Source: Georgenia daeguensis (GTDB lineage Bacteria; Actinomycetota; Actinomycetes; Actinomycetales; Actinomycetaceae). From it: DNA of 64,000 bases. Under the pieces are notes generated by a model. That model was not told the origin of the DNA. It saw nothing but the letters and a program-made list of their open reading frames with translations, and did no database searches. A program made the translations under genes and the position numbers. Positions 34,880 to 44,545 of the stretch are shown one piece after another; the first letter of the stretch is position 1, and each line of letters opens with the position of its first letter. Location: the NCBI RefSeq assembly GCF_039537705.1, contig NZ_BAABBA010000019.1, forward strand, positions 1-64,000, written 5' to 3'.

Positions 34880-35506
34880 TCACGCGCCGGGACGCTCGTC
34901 GGCGGTGCGCGGCGCCACGCCCCAGTGCCCGAGCTCGACCTCGGCCAGCCGCGCGGTGGTCACCGGGTCCCCGGCCCGCCAGGCCGCCGCCGGCGCCGGC
35001 CCGACGGCGGAGAGTACGGCGGGCGGCCGTGAGGCGAGGGCACGGAGCGCGAGGAGGTCGGCGCCGCCGGGCTGGGCCTGCAGGCACCGCACGGCGCCGG
35101 CCCCTGCCGCGTACCGCACGCGCAGCGCCAGCCACGGCAGGAGGACGACGCCGGAGAGCATGACGGCGACGAGGACCGCGACCAGCACCGCCAGCGTCTC
35201 GACCAGGACTGCGCCGTCCGCCCCGGCCTCCTGCAGGCGCGCGCCCGAGTCTGCGACGTCGTCGAAGGGCTGCCGGAGCCGCTCGCCCAGCAGCGGCAGC
35301 TCGCCCGCGCCGCGCCCGGCGTCGCCCATGCCGTCCTCGATGGCGGCGCCGACGTCGGCGACGCGCCGCAGCGGGGCCGCGCCTGCCTCGAGGAGCGCGT
35401 GGAGGGCCATGCCCAGCACCGTGCACATTGCGAGCCAGACGGCCACGAGGACGTCGCCGGCCACCTGGCGCGCGCGGCGGGAGGGCTGGTCCGCGTAGAA
35501 CTTCAT
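34880..35506 (-). CDS. Membrane protein of unknown function
   Basis: I set the start at ATG 35506 (MKFYADQPSRRARQVAGD), since the 21 upstream residues translate a GC-rich repeat. The 208-residue protein has two membrane segments, at about residues 19-40 and 99-124, with a mostly acidic loop between them (VADVGAAIEDGMGDAGRG) that is probably outside, and a cytoplasmic C-terminal half. It is found in many actinobacteria as a hypothetical membrane protein; no role is evident. Confidence 0.75.
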   Translation of the reverse strand: MKFYADQPSRRARQVAGDVLVAVWLAMCTVLGMALHALLEAGAAPLRRVADVGAAIEDGMGDAGRGAGELPLLGERLRQPFDDVADSGARLQEAGADGAVLVETLAVLVAVLVAVMLSGVVLLPWLALRVRYAAGAGAVRCLQAQPGGADLLALRALASRPPAVLSAVGPAPAAAWRAGDPVTTARLAEVELGHWGVAPRTADERPGA

Positions 35507-35536
35507 GATGGCGTTGTACCGGGGTCGACCGGGGGG

Positions 35537-35587
35537 CGCACCCTCCGGTGTGCCCGACGGGGGACGCACGCTCCGGTGTGCTCGACG
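35537..35587. repeat. Two imperfect 23-bp direct repeats, period 28
   Basis: CGCACCCTCCGGTGTGCCCGACG at 35537-35559 recurs with two changes at 35565-35587. The repeats lie between the membrane protein start and the tRNA-Lys promoter. The significance is unclear. Confidence 0.6.
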
Positions 35588-35613
35588 TCACCCGTTCGGG
35601 GGCCCTCCTGGTT

Positions 35614-35642
35614 TTGAGGCCTCCTGCGCGGTGCGGTAAAGT
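35614..35642 (+). promoter_or_regulatory. tRNA-Lys promoter
   Basis: TTGAGG and TAAAGT with exactly 17 bp between them lie 18 bp upstream of the tRNA-Lys 5' end, a good sigma-70-type promoter. Confidence 0.65.
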
Positions 35643-35659
35643 CACTTCTCGCGCACCGA

Positions 35660-36032
<373 letters not shown>

Positions 36033-36056
36033 GCACCTCTGCGTACAGACATGCAA

Positions 36057-36112
36057 GCATCGCTATGTAGGTATGTTGACATGATGTGAGCGTCTATGGT
36101 CCTATCTCCTTC
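36057..36112. promoter_or_regulatory. Divergent control region of the element's repressor and excisionase-like genes
   Basis: This short AT-richer gap holds a perfect -35 TTGACA (36076-36081, plus strand) but no well-spaced -10. It has repeated ATGT units (CTATGTAGGTATGTTGACAT), and CAAGCAT occurs at both ends of the nearby leader. It is the likely switch region where the HTH protein controls the element. Confidence 0.5.
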
Positions 36113-36331
36113 ATGGAACCTAGGCATGCTGACGTACCGGCAGGTTTGCTGACGGTGGGGCAGACGGCCGCCCTGCTCGGCGTCTCGGTGGACACTGTCC
36201 GCCGGTGGGAGAGGGACGGTCGCGTGGCGGGATTCCGAACGCCGACTGGGCAACGTCGCTTCCGGCAGCACGACGTGGAGCAACTGCTCACACCCGGCGG
36301 TACCTCTCGGGAGGGAGGTGAGCAGGGGTGA
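36113..36331 (+). CDS. MerR-type helix-turn-helix protein, excisionase/BldC-like
   Basis: 72 residues from ATG 36113 (GTG 36086 is in frame). A single HTH domain reads LLTVGQTAALLGVSVDTVRRWERDGRVAGFRTPTGQRRF, ending before a QHDVEQLL helix. Small MerR-like proteins with this form act as excisionases (Xis) or as regulators such as BldC. Its position next to the tRNA, divergent from a repressor and overlapping the next gene by 4 bp, favours an element-control role. Confidence 0.85.
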   Translation: MEPRHADVPAGLLTVGQTAALLGVSVDTVRRWERDGRVAGFRTPTGQRRFRQHDVEQLLTPGGTSREGGEQG

Positions 36332-37197
36332 CACGTCCGGCCGGCCCGGTGGATGTCTCGAGTGACGAGGCGCTCCGCGACGCGCTTCGCGACGTCGTCT
36401 CAGCAGGCTGGGACTCAAGTCTGGCGCATGCCGTCGGTGCCGAAATTGTCTCCGAGGCGTCTCGTCGCGTCGGCGGTCTCGCGGCACGCAGGCGCGGTGT
36501 CGAGTTCGCCGAGGCTCGCGCGGACCTCGCCTCCCGGTCATGGGAGGCTGCGCGGACGCATACGGACCGCATCTGCGCGGCGCAGGACAACGCCTGGGGG
36601 CTGGTCGTCACGATCGCGTCCCGCGAGGCGGCGAAGGACGATGCCGCCGCCAGGCTGGCCGGCATGGCGCTGCCGCACTCGGCGCGGCGCGCTGCGGAGA
36701 CCGTCGCCGTGGACCTGCGTGACTTCACGACGTTACGCCTGCTTGAGACAACCGTGCGTCCGCTCCACGAAATGGCCACCACCGCGCCCGCCACGGTCGC
36801 GGCGGACGAACTGGGCCCGCTGCTCGGCGGCGTCAGTAACCTTCTCGCCCACCACGGCCTTGGCCGCGCCCGTGCGCGGCGCGCGGTGGCACGCGCAAGC
36901 GAGCTGGCTGTCCGGGAGAGAGCCTCCTACCGGCACGGTGCCGCGAGGCAGGATGCGGAACCTGGCGGCACGCTCCATTCGCTGGGTTTCAACCCCGAAC
37001 GCGCCTCGGCCCTGATGAATCTTCTGGTGGGTACCCGCCGCGGGGGGCCTCAGAGCTCGATGCTGCTGCAGGCCGCCACCAGGGGCGGCATCGACAGGGT
37101 GGCACTGACATGGCAGCAGATGACTTGGCTCTTCTGCGCAGCAACTCCCTCAGAGATCCCGCCCGGCTTCCAGATGCCCTTGCCGTTCGCGGCCTGA
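36328..37197 (+). CDS. Unknown mobile element protein
   Basis: 289 residues, mainly helical and Ala/Arg-rich. GTG start overlapping the excisionase-like stop. I recognise no domain. Its C-terminal part has SLGFNPERASALMNLLVGTRRGGPQSSML and ends ALTWQQMTWLFCAATPSEIPPG. Co-transcription with the excisionase and position before the replication gene suggest replication or maintenance of the element. There are no membrane segments. Confidence 0.65.
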   Translation: MTRPAGPVDVSSDEALRDALRDVVSAGWDSSLAHAVGAEIVSEASRRVGGLAARRRGVEFAEARADLASRSWEAARTHTDRICAAQDNAWGLVVTIASREAAKDDAAARLAGMALPHSARRAAETVAVDLRDFTTLRLLETTVRPLHEMATTAPATVAADELGPLLGGVSNLLAHHGLGRARARRAVARASELAVRERASYRHGAARQDAEPGGTLHSLGFNPERASALMNLLVGTRRGGPQSSMLLQAATRGGIDRVALTWQQMTWLFCAATPSEIPPGFQMPLPFAA

Positions 37198-37332
37198 GGC
37201 TCCCAAGACCGAAGGCCCGGCAACGGCCGAGCCTCCTGTCCCGAGTAGTGGTCCCGCACAGTGCTGGCAGGCGCTCGAGACCACTGACAACCCCCTCGCC
37301 CGTCGCACACGACCGCTGAGATGAGGTTGAAG

Positions 37333-39255
37333 GTGACCACGACGGTACCGCCGGTCCATGGTGCTGGTCCAGACTTCCGCGTCGACGCGGACGCAGTGAC
37401 CGCTGAGCGCGCCTGGTCCCTGGCGCCGATGATCGCCGGGCGCCCGCGAATGCGCGTAGGCGTCCGAACCGGGCGCCCCGGTGAGTTCACATACCCCCAG
37501 CGGGCCGAGAGGCCGCTAACCGCCGTGCTCCCGAGCGCACCGGCCGCTGTCCGGCTCGCGGACAAGCACGGGTGCATCCACACGCTGTGCCTCGACCTCG
37601 ACGTCGGTGGGCACGGCGCCCACCAGGTTGAGGCGGACCGGCGCACGCTCAGCGCCTGGCTCGACTCGTTCGGCGCGAGGTATGTGACCGACCGGTCTCC
37701 CTCTGGCGGCCACCACATCTACGTTCCCCTCGCGATTCCGGTGCCGTACCGGGATGCCTGGGAGGTCGTCCGCGCGCTGCGGTCGATCGCCCCGTCCCTC
37801 GACCCCTCTGTGTTCAACAGCGTCCATGGGTGCATCCGCCCCCCTGGAGCGCGATGGAAACACGGCGGCTACCAGCTCCTGCTTGGAGACATCGACGAAG
37901 CCAGCTTCATCCTGAGCACGAGAAACGCCGAATCGCTGTGGCTGAGCATGTGGAGCAGCCTCGAGCAGGAACGGCATGAGCTTGGCATGAACGAGCCGGC
38001 GGCACCGGAGCCCGAGGCCGTAGAGGCTGCGGCCGGCGTCTCGACTACCCGCCCGTTCTTCGCCCGTCTCGAGGCGGTCGCGCGTGAGGGGACGACCGAG
38101 GGGTACAAGAGCCGCTCTGAGGCCCGTATGGCCGTCCTGGTCGGCGCCGCGCGCATCGGTATGCGATTTCAGGACGTCGTTGCCCGTGTGGAGGACGGGC
38201 GGTGGGCCGGACTGGCGTCCTTCTACGCCAAGTACACCGGCACGGTCGCCCGTCGCAGGCTCGCATCGGAGTGGAACAAGGCCCTCCGCTTCCTCGCCGC
38301 CAACGGGCTGAAGCAGCCGCCGCCAACGCAGCGGGAGAGCCACGGCCGTATCTCTTACACCAGCCCCGCAGGGTCACACGCCCCTACCAGGGGGACTCGC
38401 TCACACCGAGATTCCATCTTGCAGTGGCTCGCTGCCGCGGACCGTCAGCTCACTGTCCACTCCACCTCCTCGCGTCAGGCCCGCTCGGCCCGGTGGGTCG
38501 CGAGAGCGCTCGCCGAGGCCGCGGTGAAAAGCGGAGGTCAGAACGTCGCATTCGGCGTCCGGTCGCTGGCGGTCGCGGCCGGCATGTCCCACACATCAGT
38601 GGCCACGCACCTGAAGTGGTTGCGCAGCCTCCCGGACCCGCCCATCGTGCTCGACCAAGTGGGGCGCCTCGAGCACGCCGACACCTACTTGCTCGTCATT
38701 CCCGACGAGTTCGGCTCGACCGTGCCTCCTCGCGGACGACGGCGGGTCTTTGCCCTCCGACCGGCCTTCCGCGCCCTTGGTCACGTCGCCGCGGAGGTCT
38801 TCGAAGCGGTGGAGGACGGACGCGCGGACTCTGCCGTGTCTGCCTCCTCGGTCTGCCGGATGTCGCTGACTGCGGCCAGGGAGGCGACGGACATCTTGCT
38901 GTCCTACGGCCTCCTGGCGCGCGCCGCAGGCCGGCTTGTCGCCCGGCCTGGCCGGCTGCCGAGCATCGCGGAGTACCTGGGCGCCCACATCGAACTGCGC
39001 GACCAAGTCGATGCCTACAGGCTGCAGCGCAGGGCGTGGCATGCCTACCTGGAGTGGCTACTGGCCCGTCCCCTCGGCGGACAGCTCGGGTCGCACGGAA
39101 GCCCTTGCCGGGAGCCGGCCGCCTCGAGCCCCGGAAACGCTCTTCCACAGGGACAGCGACATTCAGGTGGCTGTCCACAGGCGGCCGACACGGCGCCGTC
39201 GCATCGTCCCACGATGGGCCAGACGAACCGGTGCGCGGCCCTGCCCACTAGGTAA
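37333..39255 (+). CDS. PrimPol-type replication protein of the element
   Basis: An archaeo-eukaryotic primase-like replication initiator. The diagnostic motifs are the metal-binding pair in LCLDLDVGG (near residue 87), the SGGHHIYVPLA motif and later RPPGARWKHGG. The central part is helical; near residue 400 there is a winged-helix-like segment, GVRSLAVAAGMSHTSVATHLKWLRSL. I favour GTG 37333, with TGAGG at good spacing, over ATG 37321. The last 50 residues are low complexity. It would start copying of the excised circle, as Rep/PrimPol proteins do in other actinobacterial ICEs. Confidence 0.78.
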   Translation: MTTTVPPVHGAGPDFRVDADAVTAERAWSLAPMIAGRPRMRVGVRTGRPGEFTYPQRAERPLTAVLPSAPAAVRLADKHGCIHTLCLDLDVGGHGAHQVEADRRTLSAWLDSFGARYVTDRSPSGGHHIYVPLAIPVPYRDAWEVVRALRSIAPSLDPSVFNSVHGCIRPPGARWKHGGYQLLLGDIDEASFILSTRNAESLWLSMWSSLEQERHELGMNEPAAPEPEAVEAAAGVSTTRPFFARLEAVAREGTTEGYKSRSEARMAVLVGAARIGMRFQDVVARVEDGRWAGLASFYAKYTGTVARRRLASEWNKALRFLAANGLKQPPPTQRESHGRISYTSPAGSHAPTRGTRSHRDSILQWLAAADRQLTVHSTSSRQARSARWVARALAEAAVKSGGQNVAFGVRSLAVAAGMSHTSVATHLKWLRSLPDPPIVLDQVGRLEHADTYLLVIPDEFGSTVPPRGRRRVFALRPAFRALGHVAAEVFEAVEDGRADSAVSASSVCRMSLTAAREATDILLSYGLLARAAGRLVARPGRLPSIAEYLGAHIELRDQVDAYRLQRRAWHAYLEWLLARPLGGQLGSHGSPCREPAASSPGNALPQGQRHSGGCPQAADTAPSHRPTMGQTNRCAALPTR

Positions 39256-39303
39256 CCGAGCGGCCGCCGAACCCAGCGGCTCGATCCAACGAGGGGAACT
39301 CCG

Positions 39304-40395
39304 ATGCCATCGATTGAAGGAAGCCCGTTCGCTGGCGCCCATCGCGTCAGCCTGTTCGAGGAGGGGGATCCGGATCCTGTGAGTGCCAGTGGGTCTGGCT
39401 TGGACGTGATCACGCCGGAGCTCCCCGGGGTTCAGTGGCCTGCCCACCCGTTGGTCCTGCCAGAGGCCTCACGAGCCGACCTGATCCCACCCGGCTCCGG
39501 GGTAAAGCCCGTCGCCTCGTGGGGATGGCGGGGCGCTGTGGTCCGCGCGACAGGCGGCCTAGTTCGAGTGCGGCCAGGCGTAGCGGAGCTCGCCCACCTT
39601 GCTGCAGAACGCACCATCAGGCAGGCGACCTGGTCTGGGGCCGTCAACGTCCTCGTCGCCAACAAGTCCGGCGGCGTCGGCAAGACCGTGACCTCGGTCG
39701 TCCTCGCTGGCGTCCTCGCCGCTGCCCGAGGTGGCTCGGTCGCAGCGTTCGAGGTCTCGGACGCGAGCGGCGCGTTGAGCAAACGCGCCGAGGGTGTTCC
39801 CGTGCGCGGCCTTGGCGAACTTGTCGAGCGCCTGCACGCAATCGAATCGGCTGGTGAGCTGGGCGGGTACACGACGCCGCAGACGTCGCACGCGGACCTC
39901 ATCGGATCGGTCCAGGACCGGCCGGTGCTGACGGCCGAGCACGTACTCGCGCTTCGCACCGTCCTTGACCGGTACTACCGCGTCACCGTCGCCGACTCGG
40001 GCAACAACCCCCACTCCGACGCATTCTGTGCCGCTGTCTCGACAGCGGACGTCCTCCTCCTTCCGGTCCAGGTCTCGGCGGTCCCGTTCCTCGACATGGT
40101 GGACGTGCTGACCGCGGTACGCGCCATGGGAGAGCACGGCAGGCACCTCAGCGCCAAGCCCCTCATCGTCGTCAACGACGACGGCCGGCCGAAGCCGGCG
40201 GACGCCAGCCACCGGGTCCGCCAAGAGCTCGATCGGCTGGCTCGTGAGGGAGCGACGGTTCTCGAAGTCCCCTTCGACCCTCACCTGGCGGAGGGCGGCG
40301 AGATCACCCTCGCCTCGCTTTCCGACAGCTCGCTGCGCGCCTGGACGAAGGTCGGTTCGGCAGTCATTGCACAACTCGCGTACGAGGCTCAGTAG
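39304..40395 (+). CDS. MinD/ParA-like ATPase at the head of the conjugation operon
   Basis: 363 residues. The N-terminal 110 residues are unrecognised. Then comes a P-loop VANKSGGVGKTVTS with the deviant Walker A lysine of MinD/ParA, the switch region VTVADSGNNPHSD and LIVVNDDGRPKPAD. It differs from the second ParA at 50456 and lacks the DxDPQG motif. It lies directly before the pilin-like gene, so it may position or assemble the secretion machine rather than segregate DNA. Confidence 0.75.
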   Translation: MPSIEGSPFAGAHRVSLFEEGDPDPVSASGSGLDVITPELPGVQWPAHPLVLPEASRADLIPPGSGVKPVASWGWRGAVVRATGGLVRVRPGVAELAHLAAERTIRQATWSGAVNVLVANKSGGVGKTVTSVVLAGVLAAARGGSVAAFEVSDASGALSKRAEGVPVRGLGELVERLHAIESAGELGGYTTPQTSHADLIGSVQDRPVLTAEHVLALRTVLDRYYRVTVADSGNNPHSDAFCAAVSTADVLLLPVQVSAVPFLDMVDVLTAVRAMGEHGRHLSAKPLIVVNDDGRPKPADASHRVRQELDRLAREGATVLEVPFDPHLAEGGEITLASLSDSSLRAWTKVGSAVIAQLAYEAQ

Positions 40396-40404
40396 GAGGT
40401 CGCG

Positions 40405-40719
40405 GTGTACGACGTCATTTCGGCCGGCGCTACAGTCATGGCCATCGACAACCCCATCGATGGCATCGTCCCCAATTTCGGAATCTTCGGTGCCGAGTTC
40501 ACCGCGTGGTGGCAGAAACTCTTCGCCGCCGCCTGGGCGATCGGCATCCTCGTCGCCATCTTCTTCCTGCTCCAGGGCGTGGTGACGATGGCGAACGCTG
40601 GCGACAACCCGCACGACTACGCCCAAGGTCGCGGCCGCGCGATCAAGGCGCTGATCGGCCTGGTGCTGGTGGCAGCTTTCGCGATCCTCGTGGGGGCAAT
40701 CCTCTCCGTGGCCACCTGA
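40405..40719 (+). CDS. Small membrane protein, VirB2/TrbC pilin-like
   Basis: 104 residues with two hydrophobic segments, about residues 43-61 (AAWAIGILVAIFFLLQGVV) and 82-101 (LIGLVLVAAFAILVGAIL), joined by a polar loop NAGDNPHDYAQGRGRA. Size, topology and place in the operon fit the pilin/VirB2 component of a Gram-positive type IV secretion system. GTG 40405 follows AGGAGG. No clear cleavable signal peptide. Confidence 0.68.
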   Translation: MYDVISAGATVMAIDNPIDGIVPNFGIFGAEFTAWWQKLFAAAWAIGILVAIFFLLQGVVTMANAGDNPHDYAQGRGRAIKALIGLVLVAAFAILVGAILSVAT

Positions 40720-40734
40720 CCGGAGACCCAGCCG

Positions 40735-41421
40735 ATGAGTTTCGAGCTGCAGTTTCGTTACCGCCGCCGCTGGGTGCGGTGGCTCGTCGCAGGCATTCTC
40801 GTGCTCGCATTGAGTGCGGGTGGCCTGACCTGGCTGCATGGCCAGCGCGACGGGAACGCCGCGCCCTCGCCCGCTCCGATCACCGCTACGGCACCGACCC
40901 CCACACCGACAGTCGGCCGGGTGGCGAACGGGTGTCTCGGTGGGTCCGCGATCACCGCGCACACCGTACTGACGGCTCTGCAGCAGGCGGAGCTCGACGA
41001 CGTCGGAGCTGCTGAGTTCGCCGCAACCGTCTATCGCTGGCTGGGCTCGGACGAGTCACTACCGCCCGCAGACGAAGTGCCCGTTGTCCTGGGCGCAATC
41101 ACGGCGCCCGACGCCACGGAGACGGTCGCGGGTATGGCTGATCGGGTAGAGGAGCCCGGCCTAACAGACGAGCGGCAAGGCCCACCGTCCTCGACCGAGG
41201 GCGGTGGGTACTACATCGAGTCCTCAAGCGGGGACGAGGTCGTGGTGTCCGTCTTGCTCACCATCCCCGACATGAAGGACCAGGCAGGGAACGTGATGGC
41301 CACCGCTACCACGTTCACCCTGGACCGGTCCAGCGGGGAGTGGCAGCTGAAGGACAACAGCGCTGATCGGCGGATATCCGACCTCAAGGAGATAGCACAG
41401 CCGTTTTCCGGGGGGTGCTGA
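40735..41421 (+). CDS. Membrane-anchored T4SS component, VirB8/TcpC-like
   Basis: 228 residues. A basic N-terminus (RYRRRWVRW) precedes one membrane anchor at residues 17-38, then a Pro/Thr linker and an extracellular domain of about 160 residues. Single-pass proteins with an NTF2-like outer domain (VirB8/TcpC) occupy this place in conjugation operons. The domain has FAATVYRWLGSDESLP and TFTLDRSSGEWQLKDNS, the latter like a strand pair of that fold. The fold is inferred. It ends PFSGGC. Confidence 0.62.
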   Translation: MSFELQFRYRRRWVRWLVAGILVLALSAGGLTWLHGQRDGNAAPSPAPITATAPTPTPTVGRVANGCLGGSAITAHTVLTALQQAELDDVGAAEFAATVYRWLGSDESLPPADEVPVVLGAITAPDATETVAGMADRVEEPGLTDERQGPPSSTEGGGYYIESSSGDEVVVSVLLTIPDMKDQAGNVMATATTFTLDRSSGEWQLKDNSADRRISDLKEIAQPFSGGC

Positions 41422-41423
41422 CG

Positions 41424-42923
41424 ATGGCGGCGCACGACGGCGAGGGGCGAGGCCTCGCGGAGAATGCCCAGGGGTGGGTCCGGGATGCACTTGACGCTGG
41501 TCTAGGCACAATCGATGAAGCCGCTGGAACTGTTCGGACGGCGGTGGATTTCGGATCGGACCCGTTGGGGTTCTTGTTCGACAAGACGCAGGAGGCCGCG
41601 CACGGGCTGAGCTCGTCGGTGCTGCCGACGTTGTTCGACGCGACCCAGCCGGACCTGTCCGCGGAATGGTTTCTCGATGCGTACCGGGTGAGTTTCGCGC
41701 TCGGGGTCTTCCTGTGGGCGTTCCTGCTTCTGGTGACGGTGGTCCGCAGCGCTCAGGGTGTGTACTCCTCGAACCAGGTGGCTGACGTGCTCACCCGTGG
41801 TTCGGTGCTGTTCCTCGGCGGGGCGATGTTCGGGCCGGCGGCCGGGTGGTTCGTGCTCGAGTTCGTCGGCTCGTTGAGCGACGTCATCGCCAGGTGGGCG
41901 ATCGAGTCGTCCACCGACGAGGTCGTCTCGAGCATCTCGGAGATGGTCGCGGACGGCGACGCCTCGGGAGTCACTGGCGGCGTGCTGGTGGCCCTGTGCC
42001 TGATGGTGCTGATGCTCGTCGGCCTGGTGCTGGTCATCGCGATGCTGATCGTGACGATGGTGACCATCTACATCGGTGGCGCCGTGGTCCCGATCGCCCT
42101 GGCCTGGTACGCCAGCCCGGAGCAGCGGCGGATCGTGACCCGGCTGCTGATGGTCCTTGGTGGGGTGATCGCCGCCAAGCCGGTGCTGTTCTTGGTGCTG
42201 GGACTGGCCTACCGGTTGGCGGCGAGCCAGGCGCGGTGGCTCAGCGACACCCCGGACGTGGCGACGCTGGCGAACCACCTGGCGGCCGCGTGTGCGCTGT
42301 GCCTGGCCGGCCTGACGCCGTTCCTGCTGTTCAAGTTCGCGCCGGTGCTGCCGACCACGGCGGGGCAGGCCGGTCCGGCGTTGAGCATGGCCGCCAGCGA
42401 CGGCGCCTCGGGCGGCAGCTGGGGTGGATCGGAGACCGCTCGCCGGGCACAGGACCGGGTACAGCGGTCCGACGCCGGCACCGACTCGGGCGACGACGGC
42501 GGCCCGGACGACGGCTCCGACGACGGGGGCGGCGACTCGGCAGGTTCGTCGACGTCGTCCCGGCGCGCGGATGAGGGCGGGACGGTCCAGAAGGCGTTGG
42601 AGGCCAAGCAGCAGGTCGCGAGCGACGGCCAGGGCGGCGAGGGGGCTGACGCCGCGTGGAAGGGCACCTTGGCAGGGGGGTCGACCACCGAGGCTGCGGC
42701 CGCGAAGGGATCGGCCGCCGGCTCCGAGGGTGCGGCTGCGACGAGCAGCTCGTCGAGCGCGGCCGCCGGCTCCTCCGGTGCCGCGGCCGGGGCTGCCGGT
42801 GCCGCGGTCGCGGCCGGGGCCGTGGCGGTCGTGGCCACGACGAAGGCGGCCGACTTCGGTACCCGCGGCGGGGAGATCGCGGCCGCGGAGATGGACGAGG
42901 ACCCGGCCGGAGGTGCGCGATGA
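41424..42923 (+). CDS. Polytopic membrane protein, VirB6/TrbL-like (SCO6881 type)
   Basis: 499 residues. Six or more membrane segments lie between residues about 85 and 310, such as FALGVFLWAFLLLVTVV, LVALCLMVLMLVGLVLVIAMLIV and LLMVLGGVIAAKPVLFLVLGLAYRL. The first 60 residues are soluble and the last 180 are Ser/Gly/Ala/Asp low complexity ending near a final hydrophobic stretch. This matches VirB6/TrbL channel proteins. ATG 41424 is used; GTG 41415 would overlap the previous gene. Confidence 0.8.
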   Translation: MAAHDGEGRGLAENAQGWVRDALDAGLGTIDEAAGTVRTAVDFGSDPLGFLFDKTQEAAHGLSSSVLPTLFDATQPDLSAEWFLDAYRVSFALGVFLWAFLLLVTVVRSAQGVYSSNQVADVLTRGSVLFLGGAMFGPAAGWFVLEFVGSLSDVIARWAIESSTDEVVSSISEMVADGDASGVTGGVLVALCLMVLMLVGLVLVIAMLIVTMVTIYIGGAVVPIALAWYASPEQRRIVTRLLMVLGGVIAAKPVLFLVLGLAYRLAASQARWLSDTPDVATLANHLAAACALCLAGLTPFLLFKFAPVLPTTAGQAGPALSMAASDGASGGSWGGSETARRAQDRVQRSDAGTDSGDDGGPDDGSDDGGGDSAGSSTSSRRADEGGTVQKALEAKQQVASDGQGGEGADAAWKGTLAGGSTTEAAAAKGSAAGSEGAAATSSSSSAAAGSSGAAAGAAGAAVAAGAVAVVATTKAADFGTRGGEIAAAEMDEDPAGGAR

Positions 42924-44545
42924 GCCGCACGTCGGTGCTGGGCGGGGAGTCCCGCCGCCGGTCCTGGCTGGGTGGGTCGGTGCCGACCTGGCGCCTGGTC
43001 AGCGTCGGCGCGGCTGTCCTGGTCGCGATGGTGCTGACGATGACGATGGCCGAGGCTGGGTTCGCCATCGGGGTCGTGGTCGTCGCGGCGACGTGGGCCG
43101 CGACTGCGGCCACCCCGCGTGGCTCGGTGGTCTCGCGGTTCGTGACTAGGCGGCGCTGGCTCGAGCGCAACAGGACCGGCACGGTGGCGTTCCGCCCCTT
43201 CGACCAGGGCGAGTGGGACGCGCTGGCCGCGCAGGCCCGCGCGCGGGACGGCAGGGTGCGCGCGGACGCAGCCCGGCAGGCCGCGGCGTACCGGGATGTG
43301 CCGGACGGGGCCGAGGGCATGGGCTGGCTCGAGCGGCGTCCGCGGCGGCCGGGGATCGCCTGGCATGCCCCGACCGGGGAGGACGCCTATCTGTCGGTGG
43401 TCTTCGAGGTGTCCGGGCAGATCCGCGGTCTGGAGTCCGACCGTGCCACGGGGGAGGCCGCCGCGCGCTGGGGCCGGTTTCTGGCTTCGTTGGGGTCGGA
43501 GGAGTCCGTGGCCCGGGTGGTCCAGTCCCTGACCCGGGTGCTCCCTCCGGACTCGGCCCGTCACGAGGCGTGGCTGCTGGAGAACCTTGGCTCCGCGGTG
43601 CCGCGCGAGCTCGCACAGTCCTACGACGATCTGATCCGGCGCAGCGACGCCTCGAGCATGGTCCAGCGCCACTACGTCGCGGTGCGCTGGCCGCTGGGCG
43701 CGGCCTTCTGCGCCGCGGCCGCCCGGTTCGGCGAGGGCCGGGACGGGTGGCGGGCGTTCATGGCCACGGAGATCGCTGCGGTCGCCCGGGGGCTGCGCCA
43801 GGCGCGCCACGGGCAGGTGCGGGCGCTCAGCGCCGCACAGGTCGCTGCGGTGATGCTGCACATGCAGGACCCGTCCCGGCCGATCGACCAGGTCGCCGAC
43901 GTCGACCCGGACCGGTTCGGGCTGGCGAGCCGGGACGAGTACTCCGCCCACGTGGTCATCGCGAATGATCCGGCCACGGGGGAGGAGCGGCGGTGGTGGC
44001 ACCGCACCGCACGGATCAGCGCTGACGCCTTGGCCACGGTGCCGCGCACGTCGATGTGGCTGACCCCGATGCTTGCCGGCGGCCCGGAGGGCACGTTGCT
44101 CACGCTCAGCTTTCAGACGTGGATCATCCCGGCCCGGCAGGCCCGCGGGGCCGCCCGCTCGGATCTGACCCGCGATGCGGCCGACCGGGTGGCTCGCAAC
44201 CAGGACGGGCGCCTGCTGGACGAGGAGAACGAGCTGCGCCTCAGCGCGGCGCAGCGCCGGGCCGCCGACCTGCGCCCGGGGCAGCACAACGCCGGGGTGG
44301 AGTGGGCCGGCTACCTCACGATCAGCGCCCGCACCCGGGAGGAGCTCGGCCGCGCCGCCCGCCACGCGGCCGCGATCGCCGAGCGTGACCTGGGCATCGA
44401 GCGGCTGGAGTGGCTCGACACGTATCAGGCTGCGGCCTCGGGGTGTACGTGGCCGATCGTGCGGGGGATCAGGACCCCGCTGTCCTCGGCCGGAGACCGC
44501 GTGATGAGCGCCCTGTCCGGCCATGGCGCGAAGGAGTCTCTGTGA
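42920..44545 (+). CDS. SCO6880-family T4SS protein (VirB3/VirB4 N-terminal-like)
   Basis: 541 residues, ATG overlapping the preceding stop. Two membrane segments lie near residues 28-65 (PrgI/VirB3-like). The rest is soluble and resembles the VirB4/TraC N-terminal domain (TVAFRPFDQGEWDALAAQA..., SVVFEVSGQIRGLES, MVQRHYVAVRWPLGAAFC), with no P-loop. The ATPase half is the next gene, so VirB4 is divided between two proteins. The same division occurs in actinobacterial elements carrying SCO6880-like genes. Confidence 0.85.
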   Translation: MSRTSVLGGESRRRSWLGGSVPTWRLVSVGAAVLVAMVLTMTMAEAGFAIGVVVVAATWAATAATPRGSVVSRFVTRRRWLERNRTGTVAFRPFDQGEWDALAAQARARDGRVRADAARQAAAYRDVPDGAEGMGWLERRPRRPGIAWHAPTGEDAYLSVVFEVSGQIRGLESDRATGEAAARWGRFLASLGSEESVARVVQSLTRVLPPDSARHEAWLLENLGSAVPRELAQSYDDLIRRSDASSMVQRHYVAVRWPLGAAFCAAAARFGEGRDGWRAFMATEIAAVARGLRQARHGQVRALSAAQVAAVMLHMQDPSRPIDQVADVDPDRFGLASRDEYSAHVVIANDPATGEERRWWHRTARISADALATVPRTSMWLTPMLAGGPEGTLLTLSFQTWIIPARQARGAARSDLTRDAADRVARNQDGRLLDEENELRLSAAQRRAADLRPGQHNAGVEWAGYLTISARTREELGRAARHAAAIAERDLGIERLEWLDTYQAAASGCTWPIVRGIRTPLSSAGDRVMSALSGHGAKESL

